A stretch of DNA of 64,000 nt, from positions 1 through 64,000 of the forward strand of contig NZ_JAJITD010000007.1 in the NCBI RefSeq assembly GCF_020880815.1, in the 5' to 3' direction. This document shows positions 1-8,866 of this stretch, piece after piece. Origin of the DNA: Paraburkholderia sejongensis (lineage in GTDB: Bacteria; Pseudomonadota; Gammaproteobacteria; Burkholderiales; Burkholderiaceae). The position numbers and the translations under genes are program-made. Position 1 is the first letter of the stretch. The number at the start of each line of letters is the position of its first letter. Below the pieces are notes generated by a model. That model searched no databases. It saw only the letters and a program-made list of their open reading frames with translations, and had not been told where the DNA came from.

Positions 1-110
1 ATGACCATAGCGAGTCGGTCCCACCCCTTCCCATCCCGAACAGGACCGTGAAACGACTCTACGCCGATGATAGTGCGGATTGCCCGTGTGAAAGTAGGTA
101 ATCGTCAGGC
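1..110 (+). rRNA. rrf: 5S ribosomal RNA, 5' end cut by the window
   Basis: The first 110 bases match the conserved body of a betaproteobacterial 5S rRNA, including the CCCATCCCGAAC loop region and the 3' arm ending in GTCAGGC. Only a few 5' bases appear to be missing, so the window opens at the tail of an rRNA operon whose 16S and 23S genes lie upstream, outside the window. The strand is set by the terminator that follows. The short ORFs that cross this stretch are chance readings of the RNA gene. Confidence 0.95.
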
Positions 111-126
111 TCCTCATGCTGTACGT

Positions 127-166
127 CCAGAACCCCGGTGTCTCCGAAAGAGCGCCGGGGTTCTGG
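127..166 (+). terminator. Terminator of the rRNA operon
   Basis: A perfect 12-bp stem (CCAGAACCCCGG at 127-138 pairing with 155-166) with a 16-nt loop starts 16 bases after the 5S gene. The following run of T is short (CGTTTACG), so this is a GC-strong, T-poor hairpin of the kind often found after rRNA operons. Confidence 0.8.
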
Positions 167-372
167 CGTTTACGCGGCTGTTCGAGCTCAGTTCGAAGAG
201 CGTGAACCGGGAATCTCCACTCCTTGACGGCGTCTGTACCGGACGCCGGCGTCGATCGTATACACATACGGTCGACGCGGCTCTCGTGCTCTACAGCTTC
301 GTTCTGGCCAGCGCGCGGACAAGCCACTGAGCTGCGGGCAGGACATGCATCCGTCTGTACGTCTGTCTCCGG

Positions 373-1569
373 TTAATTGGCCTGCGCTAGAAACTTCTGC
401 GCCAATCGAACCCAATACGTCGATCCGACCGGCAGTAGCTCGTCGTTGAAGTCATAACTCGCGTTGTGCAGCATGCAAGGGCCCGCTCCGTGGCCTGCAT
501 CGCGGTGGCCGCCATCGCCGTTGCCCAGAAAGGCATAGCAGCCGGGCTTCACCAGCAGCATGAAGGAAAAGTCTTCGGCGCCCATCGTGGGCTCGACCGC
601 ATCGTCGACGTTTTCCGCGCCGACAATCTCTTTCATCACGGACGCGGCAAAGCGCGCTTCCTCACTGCTGTTGATCGTCGGCGGGTAGTTGCGGTGGAAG
701 TGAACCTCGACGGAGCAATCGTACGCATCAGCGGTGCTTGCCGCGATCTTGCGCATACGTGACTCGATCAGATCGAGCGTCTCGGTGGTGAAGGTGCGCA
801 CGGTGCCAGCGATCCACGCGTCGTTAGGCACGACGTTGACGGCGTCGCCGGCATGGATCTGCGTGATCGACAAGACCGCGGTATCCAGCGGTTTCTTGTT
901 GCGAGTAATGATGCTCTGCAGTCCGCTGGCGATCTGGACCGCGGTAAAGACAGGATCGCGACCATTGTGCGGCAGCGCGGCATGCGCGCCGACGCCTTTG
1001 ATTTCAATGCGGAATTCGTTGCTCGATGCCATGATCGGCCCTTCCGTGACACCGAAGTGTCCGGCCGGCATGCCCGGCCAGTTGTGGATGCCGAACACCG
1101 CATCGACGGGGAATTTGACGAACAGGCCATCGTCGATCATCGCCTGCGCGCCGGCGCCGCCTTCTTCGGCGGGCTGAAAAATGAACACGATCGTGCCGTC
1201 CAAATCGCCGTGCTTCGCCAGATAGTGCGCGGCACCCAACAGCATCGCGGTATGCCCATCATGGCCGCAAGCGTGCATCTTGCCTTCGTTTTGCGAGCGA
1301 TGATCGAAGCTGTTCAGCTCCTGAATGGGCAACGCATCCATATCGGCGCGCAGGCCGATCGCGCGTGAACTGTTGCCGCGCTTCAACACACCGACCACTC
1401 CGGTTTTGCCCAGTCCTCGATGCGTCTCGATGCCCCACGACTCGAGCGTGCGCGCGACCAGATCGGCCGTCGCCGTCTCTTCATAGCGCAGTTCAGGATG
1501 GGCGTGGATGGTTCGTCGGAGGGTCTGGATTTCGCCGCGCGCGGCCTGGATTTCGGGGATCAGTTTCAT
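373..1569 (-). CDS. M20 family metallo-amidohydrolase (hippurate hydrolase-like)
   Basis: The 398-residue product is a peptidase M20D/amidohydrolase, the family that hydrolyses N-acyl amino acids such as hippurate. Seen directly: the metal-binding motif HACGHDGH near residue 100, the EEGGAG motif with the catalytic glutamate near residue 135, and the late metal ligand motif MGAEDFSF near residue 330. Length is normal for the family. No signal peptide is visible, so it should be cytoplasmic. The ATG start gives the expected N terminus, but the upstream bases carry no clear ribosome binding site. It stands alone, facing away from the molybdoenzyme gene. The exact substrate (hippurate, an acyl amino acid or an auxin conjugate) cannot be told from sequence. 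Confidence 0.88.
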   Translation of the reverse strand: MKLIPEIQAARGEIQTLRRTIHAHPELRYEETATADLVARTLESWGIETHRGLGKTGVVGVLKRGNSSRAIGLRADMDALPIQELNSFDHRSQNEGKMHACGHDGHTAMLLGAAHYLAKHGDLDGTIVFIFQPAEEGGAGAQAMIDDGLFVKFPVDAVFGIHNWPGMPAGHFGVTEGPIMASSNEFRIEIKGVGAHAALPHNGRDPVFTAVQIASGLQSIITRNKKPLDTAVLSITQIHAGDAVNVVPNDAWIAGTVRTFTTETLDLIESRMRKIAASTADAYDCSVEVHFHRNYPPTINSSEEARFAASVMKEIVGAENVDDAVEPTMGAEDFSFMLLVKPGCYAFLGNGDGGHRDAGHGAGPCMLHNASYDFNDELLPVGSTYWVRLAQKFLAQAN

Positions 1570-1764
1570 GATGGCGTGAGGATGCGTTTGCGCTTGACTT
1601 GCGTGGGATCGCCCCGGGGCCGGTCGGCCGGGGGCACTTAGGATAATTCATTCTACGCCGAAGGCCTTTTTGGCGGCACCACCCGGGCCGGGGGACGATT
1701 GGCGTAATAAAATTCTGTCTTGCCCCATCACTGACGGCGCACCGCTCACCAGGACAAATTGCCG

Positions 1765-3843
1765 ATGAACGCCCCGACCGAATTTGCGCGCGCCGTGTGC
1801 CCGCACGATTGCCCCGACACCTGCGCGATGCGCGTGACCGTCGACAACGGGCGGGCGATCAAGGTTGTCGGCGATCCTGACCATCCGCCCACGCAGGGCG
1901 TGCTGTGCACGAAGGTCAGCCGCTACGCGGACCGGGTCAATCATCCGAGCCGGCTGACGACGCCGATGAAACGCATCGGCCGCAAAGGCGAGGGCCGTTT
2001 CGCGCCGATCAGTTGGGACGAAGCGCTCGAACTCGCCGCCAGCCGCCTCGCGGAAATCGCACGCCGCGCGCCGGAGGCGATCCTGCCGTACAGCTACGCG
2101 GGCACGATGGGCCTCGTGCAGGGCGATAGCATCGCGCAACGCTTCTTTCACAAGCTCGGCGCGTCGCAACTCGATCGCACGATCTGTGCGGCGGCGGGCG
2201 CCGCCGGATTGAAATACACGTACGGCGCGAGCATCGGGATGCACACGGAGTTCTTCGCGGAGAGCGACGTGATCCTGATCTGGGGCGCCAATCCGATCGC
2301 TTCGAACCTGCATTTCTGGAGCCGGGCTCAGGAAGCAAAGCGGCGTGGCGCGCGTCTGATTGCGATCGATCCGTATCGCTCGCTCACCGCGGAGAAATGC
2401 CATCAGCACATCGCGCTGAAACCCGGCACCGACGGCGCCCTCGCGCTCGGCATGATGAACGTGCTGATCACCGAGGACCTGCTCGACCACGACTACATCG
2501 CCGCGCACACGCTGGGTTTCGCCGAATTGAAGGCCCGTGCGCTTGGTTATCCGCTGGCGCGGGTTAGCGAAATCTGCGGGGTCGAAGAGCCGGTGATCGC
2601 CGGACTTGCGCGACTTTACGGCAGCACGAAAAAAGCATCGATTCGTCTGAACTACGGTCTGCAGCGGGTGCGCGGCGGCGGCAACGCGGTGCGCGCGATC
2701 GCCTGTCTGCCGTCGCTGACCGGCGCATGGCGGGAGCGCTCGGGCGGGGCCTTGCTGTCATCGAGCGGCTGGGCGCCGGTCGATTCGCATGCACTGCAGC
2801 GCCCGGACCTGATGCCCGGCTGGCCGTCGAAACCCGCCCGCGTCGTCAATATGAATGCGATCGGCGACGCGTTGCTGCATCCGGGCGACGCGACGTTCGG
2901 CCCGAAGATCGAAGCGATCGTCGTCTATAACTCGAATCCCGTTGCGGTCGCGCCCGACTCCGAGCGGGTCGCGGCCGGCTTTGCGCGCGACGATCTGTTC
3001 ACGATCGTGCTCGAACATTTCCAGACCGACACCGCGGACTACGCCGACCTGCTGTTGCCGGCCACGACGCAGCTCGAGCATCTCGACGTGCAGAAGTCAT
3101 ACGGCCACACCTACGTGATGGCCAACCTGCCCGCGGTCGCGCCCATTGGCGACGCGCGCCCGAACACCGAAATTTTCCGCGGCCTCGCGCGCCGGATGGG
3201 ACTCACCGAGCCCGCGCTATTCGACAGCGACGAAGCCGTTGCCCAGGCCGCGTTCCGCTGGGACGACAAACTGCTCGACGGCGTGGACTGGCCGACGCTG
3301 AAACAGAACGGCTGGGCCCGCCTCAAGCTGCCCGACGCGCCGTTCGCCGCGGGCGGTTTCCGCACCCCGTCCGGTAAATGCGAGTTCTACAGCGAGCGTC
3401 TGGCGCGGCAGGGCCTCGACCCTCTGCCCGACTACCTGCCGCCTTACGAGTCGGCCGACGGCGCACCGGAACTCGCGGCGCGCTACCCGCTCGCGATGAT
3501 TTCACCGCCAGCGCGCAACTTCTTGAACAGCACCTTCGTGAACATCGAAAGTTTGCGGGCGACGGAAGGCGAGCCACACCTCGACATCCATCCGGCCGAC
3601 GCCCATGCGCGCAACATCGCCGATGGCGAGCAGGTGCGCATCTTCAACGATCGCGGCTCGATGCAAGCGCGCGCCCGCGTCACCGACCGCGCGCGCGAGG
3701 GGCTCGTCGTCGGCTTGTCGATCTGGTGGAAAAAGCTCGCGCCGGACGGCCGCAACGCGAACCAGCTGACGAGCCAGGCGCTCACCGACCTGGGCGGTTC
3801 GGCGACGTTTTATGACTGCCTCGTCGAAGTCGAGCGAGCCTGA
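1765..3843 (+). CDS. Molybdopterin oxidoreductase with N-terminal 4Fe-4S site
   Basis: The product (about 692 residues) belongs to the bis-MGD DMSO reductase superfamily. The N terminus shows CPHDCPDTC followed by LC about 28 residues later, a typical 4Fe-4S cradle, then molybdopterin-binding segments such as WGANPIASN and, near the C terminus, a dinucleotide-binding domain (HPADAHARNI, then FNDRGS). There is no Tat or Sec signal, so it is probably cytoplasmic. I chose ATG 1765 over a TTG two codons upstream because AGGA at 1751-1754 is well placed. No small subunit, cytochrome or chaperone gene lies next to it, so its electron partner and substrate are unknown. Formate dehydrogenase-like or oxide reductase roles are both possible. 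Confidence 0.85.
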   Translation: MNAPTEFARAVCPHDCPDTCAMRVTVDNGRAIKVVGDPDHPPTQGVLCTKVSRYADRVNHPSRLTTPMKRIGRKGEGRFAPISWDEALELAASRLAEIARRAPEAILPYSYAGTMGLVQGDSIAQRFFHKLGASQLDRTICAAAGAAGLKYTYGASIGMHTEFFAESDVILIWGANPIASNLHFWSRAQEAKRRGARLIAIDPYRSLTAEKCHQHIALKPGTDGALALGMMNVLITEDLLDHDYIAAHTLGFAELKARALGYPLARVSEICGVEEPVIAGLARLYGSTKKASIRLNYGLQRVRGGGNAVRAIACLPSLTGAWRERSGGALLSSSGWAPVDSHALQRPDLMPGWPSKPARVVNMNAIGDALLHPGDATFGPKIEAIVVYNSNPVAVAPDSERVAAGFARDDLFTIVLEHFQTDTADYADLLLPATTQLEHLDVQKSYGHTYVMANLPAVAPIGDARPNTEIFRGLARRMGLTEPALFDSDEAVAQAAFRWDDKLLDGVDWPTLKQNGWARLKLPDAPFAAGGFRTPSGKCEFYSERLARQGLDPLPDYLPPYESADGAPELAARYPLAMISPPARNFLNSTFVNIESLRATEGEPHLDIHPADAHARNIADGEQVRIFNDRGSMQARARVTDRAREGLVVGLSIWWKKLAPDGRNANQLTSQALTDLGGSATFYDCLVEVERA

Positions 3844-3989
3844 AAGCACGCTGCACATCGAGCTTGTGTCCCGGTCCCGTTGGTTCGAGGCCGCAGTCTA
3901 ACCTCGTCGCTTTCGCCATTAGCAGGAATTTGCCCATGCTACGATGCGTTTTTAGCACGACCATTCGAAAATAATTCAGGAGACGCTGC

Positions 3990-5663
3990 ATGGAGAAAAT
4001 CTGGCTGAAATCTTATCCGCCGGGCGTTCCCGCAGAGATCGACCCGACCCGCTATGCGTCGGTAGCCGAGTTGCTCGAGGAAGCCTTTCGCGAACACCGT
4101 GTGAAGCCGGCGTTCGTCTGCATGGGCAAGGAAATGAGTTACGGGGAACTCGACACACTGTCGCGCAATCTGGCCGGGTGGCTACAGTCGAAGGGGCTCG
4201 CGCGCGGCGCCCGCGTCGCGATCATGATGCCGAACGTGCTGCAATATCCGGTCGCGATTGCCGCGATTCTGCGCGCGGGCTATGTGGTCGTGAACGTGAA
4301 TCCGCTCTATACGCCGCGCGAGCTCGAGCATCAACTGAAGGACAGCGGCGCCGAAGCGATCATCCTGCTCGAGAATTTCGCCGGCACCTTGCAGGCGATC
4401 GCGCGTAACACGCCGGTCAAGCATATCGTCGTCGCGGCGATGGGCGACCTGATGGGAATCAAGGGACCGCTCGTGAACTTCGTCGTGCGCAAGGTGAAAA
4501 AGATGGTGCCGGCGTGGAATCTTCCCGGCCACATCAAGTTCAACGACGCAGTCGCGCAAGGTGCGCGCGCGACCTTCAAGCCGGTCCAGCAAGGTCCGGA
4601 CGACATCGCGTTTCTGCAGTACACCGGCGGCACGACGGGTGTGGCCAAGGGCGCGACGCTACTGCACCGGAACCTGATCGCCAACGTGTTGCAGTCCGAA
4701 GTGTGGCTCAATCCGGTACGCGAGAATCGCCCCGATATCAAACAGTTCATCACCGTCGTCGCATTGCCGCTATATCACGTGTTCGCGCTCACCGTGTGCG
4801 GTCTGCTGACGATCCGCACCGGCGGTCTCGGTGTGCTGATCCCGAATCCGCGCGACATCCCCGGCATGATCAAGTCGCTCGAAGGCTACGCGATCACGAC
4901 GATTCCCGCGGTCAACACGCTCTATAACGCGATGTTGAACAGCCCCGATTTCCACAAGCTCGATTTCTCGAAGCTGCTGACCGCGAACGGCGGCGGCATG
5001 GCCGTGCAGGAAGCGGTCGCGAAGCGCTGGTTCGAGCTCACGCGCACGCCGATCGTCGAAGGTTATGGGTTGTCCGAAACGTCGCCGTGCGTGACCTGCA
5101 ATCCGGTCACCGCGACCGAATACAGCGGCACGATCGGCCTGCCGCTGCCGTCCACCGAAATCTCGATTCGCGACGACGACGGCAACGAAGTGCCGCCCGG
5201 CCAGGCCGGCGAGATCTGCATCCGCGGCCCGCAGGTGATGGCCGGCTACTGGAATCGTCCGGACGAGACCGCGAAGGTGATGACCGCGGACGGCTTCTTC
5301 AAATCGGGCGACGTCGGCGTGATGAGTGCCGACGGCTTCGTGAAGATCGTCGATCGCAAGAAGGACATGATTCTGGTGTCCGGTTTCAACGTCTATCCGA
5401 ACGAGATCGAGGACGTCGTCGCGAAACTGCCGGGCGTGTTCGAAGTCGCCGCGGTCGGCGTGCCCGACCAGCACTCGGGCGAGGCGGTCAAACTGTTCGT
5501 CGTGAAGAAAGATCCGTCGCTGACCGACGACCAGATCTTCGCGTACTGCAAAACGCAATTGACCGGCTACAAGCGGCCCAAGCTGGTCGAATTCCGCACG
5601 GAGCTACCCAAGAGCAATGTCGGCAAGATTCTGCGCCGCGAGTTGCGCGACGGCAGGGCGTAA
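3990..5663 (+). CDS. fadD: Long-chain fatty acid-CoA ligase FadD
   Basis: The 557-residue product is an AMP-forming acyl-CoA synthetase that activates long-chain fatty acids with ATP and CoA for beta-oxidation or lipid recycling. Visible motifs are the ATP-binding loop YTGGTTGVAKGA near residue 210, YGLSETSP near 358, GWFKSGD-type GFFKSGDVG near 430, and the hinge DRKKDMILVSGFNVYPNEIE near 455, with the catalytic lysine in the NVGKILRRELR end segment. Length matches E. coli FadD (561). The ribosome binding site CAGGAGA sits 7 bases upstream. It is monocistronic, closed by a strong terminator at 5721. E. coli FadD is inner-membrane associated, and that is assumed here. Confidence 0.93.
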   Translation: MEKIWLKSYPPGVPAEIDPTRYASVAELLEEAFREHRVKPAFVCMGKEMSYGELDTLSRNLAGWLQSKGLARGARVAIMMPNVLQYPVAIAAILRAGYVVVNVNPLYTPRELEHQLKDSGAEAIILLENFAGTLQAIARNTPVKHIVVAAMGDLMGIKGPLVNFVVRKVKKMVPAWNLPGHIKFNDAVAQGARATFKPVQQGPDDIAFLQYTGGTTGVAKGATLLHRNLIANVLQSEVWLNPVRENRPDIKQFITVVALPLYHVFALTVCGLLTIRTGGLGVLIPNPRDIPGMIKSLEGYAITTIPAVNTLYNAMLNSPDFHKLDFSKLLTANGGGMAVQEAVAKRWFELTRTPIVEGYGLSETSPCVTCNPVTATEYSGTIGLPLPSTEISIRDDDGNEVPPGQAGEICIRGPQVMAGYWNRPDETAKVMTADGFFKSGDVGVMSADGFVKIVDRKKDMILVSGFNVYPNEIEDVVAKLPGVFEVAAVGVPDQHSGEAVKLFVVKKDPSLTDDQIFAYCKTQLTGYKRPKLVEFRTELPKSNVGKILRRELRDGRA

Positions 5664-5720
5664 GCGCATCTGAGCGCACCTAAGCGCTCCGAAGCGCTCA
5701 TCGCCGAGGAGTACCGTAAA

Positions 5721-5752
5721 GCCCGGCGCACGAAAGTGCGCCGGGCTTTTTT
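5721..5752 (+). terminator. Rho-independent terminator of fadD
   Basis: An 11-bp perfect stem GCCCGGCGCAC (5721-5731) pairs with 5736-5746 around a stable GAAA tetraloop, followed by six T (5747-5752). It lies 58 bases after the fadD stop. Confidence 0.92.
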
Positions 5753-5792
5753 CTCGCCCATTTCCGGCGTCACGCGCGCAAACGCCGCGCAT

Positions 5793-5818
5793 AAAAAAAG
5801 GCGCCCGAAGGCGCCTTT
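5793..5818 (-). terminator. Rho-independent terminator of the porin gene
   Basis: Read on the minus strand, AAAGGCGCC pairs with GGCGCCTTT (5797-5805 with 5810-5818) around a 4-nt loop and continues into a T run. It lies 26 bases after the porin stop and is back to back with the fadD terminator. Confidence 0.92.
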
Positions 5819-5843
5819 GAGACAACTGCGTATTTACGACTTA

Positions 5844-7013
5844 TTAGAACTTGTGACGGATACCGACGCGCGCGGCGAACTGGTTGTTCGTCGTCGAGCC
5901 CGTCAGACCGTTGATGTTTGCCGTTGCTTCGACAACGCGGCCAGTCGTGGTCACGGTATCGCCCAGAGCGTGCTGGTACACGCCGATCAGGTAGACGTCG
6001 GTACGCTTGGACAGGAAGTAATCCACGCCCAGTGCGCCCTGATGGTACTGAGCGCGCGAGTTGCCTTCGATCTGGTCGCCGCGCGTGTAGTCATACGCTG
6101 CGCCAACCAGCAGTGCCGGGGTCAACTGGTACTTGAAGTTGACTTCGGCGTTGTTGAAGGTAGCCTTCTGGCCCGCGAACGGCGATGCGAAGGTCTTGCC
6201 CAGGTTGCCGAACTGGATGTTCGAATACGTCAGGCCGATCGTTGCTGCGCCGAACGTGTATGCGCCGCCTGCACCGATGACCTGGTACGTGTTAGCCGAC
6301 GTGAAGCCCGAGTACACCGTGCTCGTCACTGCCGCGGCCGGTGCCGCGATCGTGCCGCCGTTGTTGAACAGGCCGCCCGAAGCTGCGGGCGTGCGTGCGT
6401 TCAAATAGCCGACGCCCAATGCCAACGGGCCGTTGTTGTAGCCAGCACCCAACGACCAGATCTGGTTGCCGGTGAAGTTGCCTGCCTGGCCGCCGAAGCT
6501 GTACGTGCCGCCGAACGTCAGGCCGCCGTAGTTCGCGCTCGTGTACTTGACCGTGTTGTTGGTGCGGTACGCGTTGTTGAAGTTGTCGATGTCGCCCGGG
6601 TGAGCAGCGATGTAGCCGCCCCACTGGTCGCCCGCTTCGAACGGACCGACGTAGTCGACCACGGAGTCGTACTGACGACCCAGCGTGACCGTGCCGAACT
6701 GGCTGCCCAGACCGACGTATGCCTGACGACCGAACATCAGGCCTTTCTGGCCGAGCGAGCCGTTGGTCACGTCAAAGCCGTTTTCCAACACGAACAGGGC
6801 CTTCAGACCGCCGCCCAGATCTTCCGTGCCGCGCAGGCCGAAACGCGAGCCTTGCAGCACGCCGCTGGACATATCGTACTTATGCGAGCCGCCCGAGTTG
6901 GTGTTCATGTTGATACCAACGTCGACGATACCGTACAGGGTCACACTGCTCTGAGCATGTGCGACGCCTGCGAATGCGCCCAATGCTGCGAGAGCGAGAA
7001 GCGACTTTTTCAT
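5844..7013 (-). CDS. Gram-negative trimeric porin (OmpC-type, Burkholderiales family)
   Basis: The 389-residue product is a 16-strand outer-membrane diffusion porin. The start at 7013 gives a clean Sec signal peptide, MKKSLLALAALGAFAGVAHA, followed by QSSVTLYGIVDVG, the standard first strand of this family. The reading frame is open for 42 more codons upstream, but GGAGA sits 8 bases before 7013 and the upstream part has no porin similarity. The protein ends in RHKF, with the C-terminal phenylalanine recognised by the BAM complex. Codon choice is more restricted than in neighbours (many GTTC, GGC and AAC repeats), which suggests high expression. It forms a single-gene unit with its own terminator. 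Confidence 0.93.
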   Translation of the reverse strand: MKKSLLALAALGAFAGVAHAQSSVTLYGIVDVGINMNTNSGGSHKYDMSSGVLQGSRFGLRGTEDLGGGLKALFVLENGFDVTNGSLGQKGLMFGRQAYVGLGSQFGTVTLGRQYDSVVDYVGPFEAGDQWGGYIAAHPGDIDNFNNAYRTNNTVKYTSANYGGLTFGGTYSFGGQAGNFTGNQIWSLGAGYNNGPLALGVGYLNARTPAASGGLFNNGGTIAAPAAAVTSTVYSGFTSANTYQVIGAGGAYTFGAATIGLTYSNIQFGNLGKTFASPFAGQKATFNNAEVNFKYQLTPALLVGAAYDYTRGDQIEGNSRAQYHQGALGVDYFLSKRTDVYLIGVYQHALGDTVTTTGRVVEATANINGLTGSTTNNQFAARVGIRHKF

Positions 7014-7087
7014 CGAATGATCTCCAAGGATTACGAATCTTTTGTACAAGGCGAAATATTTAGTTAGCGCTGAGGGCCTTGCTATTC

Positions 7088-7105
7088 CAACTTCGCGAGA
7101 AGTTG
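7088..7105. promoter_or_regulatory. Perfect inverted repeat upstream of the porin gene (possible operator)
   Basis: CAACTTC-GCGA-GAAGTTG is an 18-bp perfect interrupted palindrome, 75-92 bases upstream of the porin start, in the 305-bp gap between porin and coq7. It could be a regulator binding site or the stem of a small hairpin. No protein can be assigned to it. Porin promoter elements are not convincing by eye. Confidence 0.4.
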
Positions 7106-7318
7106 CCACGTAATGTAACAAAAGGCATACATGGGACAAAGAAAAAGGAGACCCGCGGGACAGCGCCTGTTTCGTTTACGCAACATGGTCTAAAATCCGG
7201 AATTGGTCGCCAATTTCATGCGGATTCGAGCTTTCCGTGCAGCCGGTTTTGCGACGCAAAGCCTTGTCGCGCGGAGCATCCGGATCGATCGGCCAGTTGT
7301 CGGATCACGGAGTGCTTT

Positions 7319-7957
7319 ATGTTGCTGGACGAGTTGATTAGCGAGTTTGATCGGGGTTTACGCTCACTGACGGGCGTGTCGCGGATGAGTCGTCCGCTGC
7401 CGGTTCCGCAGGCATCCGCGGCGCTGGCCGAGGCGCCAGAATTGTCGGCGGCCGAGCGCGCGCATTCGGCTGGTTTGATGCGCGTGAATCATGTCGGTGA
7501 GGTGTGCGCGCAGGCGCTTTATCAGGCGCAAAAATTCGCGACCCGCTCGCCGTCGATACGCGCGATGTTCGATCACGCGGCGACCGAGGAAGAAGATCAT
7601 CTCGCGTGGACCGCGAAGCGCCTCGAAGCGCTCGACTCGCGTCCGAGTCTGCTCAATCCGTTGTGGTACGCCGGCGCGCTGGCCATCGGTCTGGCCGCTG
7701 GACGCATGGGTGACCGCGTGAGTCTTGGCTTCATGGCCGAAACCGAGCGCCAGGTCGAACAGCATCTGGACAGCCACCTCGAACAATTGCCCGCCGCCGA
7801 CCACGAATCGCGCGCGATCGTCGAACAGATGCGTATCGACGAAGCGCACCACGGCAAGTCCGCAATGGACGCGGGCGGTATCGAATTGCCGTTCCCCGCG
7901 CGCGCGCTGATGCGGGCGATGTCCAAGGTGATGACGCGCACCGCATATTACATATGA
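7319..7957 (+). CDS. coq7: Demethoxyubiquinone monooxygenase Coq7
   Basis: The 212-residue product carries the last hydroxylation step of ubiquinone synthesis (2-polyprenyl-3-methyl-6-methoxy-1,4-benzoquinone to the hydroxyquinone). Di-iron ligands are visible in the paired EXXH-type motifs: the E of [15 protein letters not shown] near residue 60, EEEDHLAW near 92, the E of [11 protein letters not shown] near 143, and DEAHHGKSA near 175. I chose ATG 7319 although the frame is open upstream to 7079, because [15 protein letters not shown] is the known family N terminus. It is the proteobacterial alternative to the flavin enzyme UbiF. The enzyme is peripheral to the inner membrane. The gene is monocistronic. 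Confidence 0.93.
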   Translation: MLLDELISEFDRGLRSLTGVSRMSRPLPVPQASAALAEAPELSAAERAHSAGLMRVNHVGEVCAQALYQAQKFATRSPSIRAMFDHAATEEEDHLAWTAKRLEALDSRPSLLNPLWYAGALAIGLAAGRMGDRVSLGFMAETERQVEQHLDSHLEQLPAADHESRAIVEQMRIDEAHHGKSAMDAGGIELPFPARALMRAMSKVMTRTAYYI

Positions 7958-8284
7958 GCTGAAACGTGCTGAAACGCGGAACTCGCCGCTGAACACGGCG
8001 TTCCGAGGTCCGCGCGGCGCGCTCGCCAGCACGAGTTTTACAGGAGGGCGACGGCGCCGCGCGCGCCGCTCTCACCGTTCCCGCAGCCCCGCCTGAATCC
8101 TTCCAAACCGGCTTAACGATTCCTTTCAATCCGCGCTGTTCCCCCGCACTTTTCACGTATCACCTTCACAAGCTTCACTAGCTCATTCATTTATAACGGT
8201 TTTCCGTTTTATGTCTGATGTGAAGAGGACGCGCTAAGTCCTTGTTCTAGCAAACAAAATCCGCCCGAAAACCCGTCGGCTCCC
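7958..8284. other. Gap between coq7 and the dcw promoter, no gene seen
   Basis: These 327 bases hold no convincing ORF. There is a small direct repeat GCTGAAACG at 7958 and 7968, and the second half is less GC-rich than its surroundings (CTCATTCATTTATAACGG near 8183), as expected of promoter-proximal DNA. No clear terminator for coq7 is visible. Confidence 0.5.
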
Positions 8285-8313
8285 TTGACCCGTGTTTAGC
8301 GTTCCTCTAAAGT
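8285..8313 (+). promoter_or_regulatory. Sigma70-type promoter of the dcw cluster (Pmra)
   Basis: TTGACC (8285-8290) is followed after exactly 17 bases by TAAAGT (8308-8313), a good -35/-10 pair placed 110 bases before mraZ. The -10 element touches the first MraZ repeat. It is the best promoter candidate for the whole dcw operon. Confidence 0.6.
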
Positions 8314-8358
8314 GGGAGACAGTGTGAGAAAGTGTATTTTTGTGTGATCTGAGTGGCA
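8312..8358 (+). promoter_or_regulatory. MraZ operator: five GTGNNA repeats at about 10-bp spacing
   Basis: GTGGGA (8312), GTGTGA (8322), GTGTAT (8332), GTGTGA (8342) and GTGGCA (8353) form a direct-repeat array with one-helical-turn spacing. The transcriptional regulator MraZ is known to bind repeated GTGGG-type hexamers, spaced about 10 bp, upstream of its own gene in E. coli, Mycoplasma and others. The array sits over the -10 and start region, which fits autorepression of the dcw cluster. Binding here is inferred from the motif. Confidence 0.7.
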
Positions 8359-8422
8359 CTTTCGGGTAGATTTTCACGAATCGGGAAGCCGGCGCAACAG
8401 CGTCGCGAGAGGGGAGAGCGAA

Positions 8423-8851
8423 GTGTTCCAAGGGGCGTCGGCGCTGACGCTCGATGCGAAAGGGCGGATGTCGATTCCCTCTCGCTATCGGGATGCGCTG
8501 CAGACACAGGCAGAGGGCCGGGTGACGATCACCAAGCACCCGGACGGCTGCCTGTTGCTGTTTCCGCGCCCCGAATGGGAAATCTTTCGCGACAAGGTCG
8601 ACAAGCTGCCGATGAACGCAGCCTGGTGGAAGCGCATTTTTCTCGGCAACGCAATGGATGTGGATATGGACGGCGCAGGCCGCGTGCTCGTGTCGCCGGA
8701 GCTGCGCGCGGCCGGTTCGCTGGAGAAGGAAGTGACCTTGCTCGGCATGGGGCGTCACTTCGAGTTGTGGGATGCCCAGATTTACGCCGCGAAGGAACAG
8801 GCGGCGATCGCCGAGGGCATGCCCGACGCGTTGAAAGACTTCACGTTCTGA
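8423..8851 (+). CDS. mraZ: Transcriptional regulator MraZ
   Basis: The 142-residue product is first gene of the division and cell wall cluster. It has two SpoVT/AbrB-like beta folds, with the signature [14 protein letters not shown] at residues 10-23 and its second copy near [14 protein letters not shown] at 83-96. The family forms ring-shaped oligomers that bind repeats in the mra promoter. The start is GTG at 8423, preceded by a strong GAGGGGAGAG ribosome binding site. The repeats it should bind lie 65-111 bases upstream, so autoregulation is expected. It is followed after 15 bases by rsmH. Confidence 0.95.
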   Translation: MFQGASALTLDAKGRMSIPSRYRDALQTQAEGRVTITKHPDGCLLLFPRPEWEIFRDKVDKLPMNAAWWKRIFLGNAMDVDMDGAGRVLVSPELRAAGSLEKEVTLLGMGRHFELWDAQIYAAKEQAAIAEGMPDALKDFTF

Positions 8852-8866
8852 TCGCGGCTTAACTTT

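Noticed and set aside
67..330. An 87-codon frame starting in the 5S gene
   Set aside because: It begins inside an rRNA gene and crosses its terminator.
5736..7067. A plus-strand frame of 443 codons opposite the porin gene
   Set aside because: Antisense to a porin with a clean signal peptide and terminator; the reading begins inside the fadD terminator hairpin.
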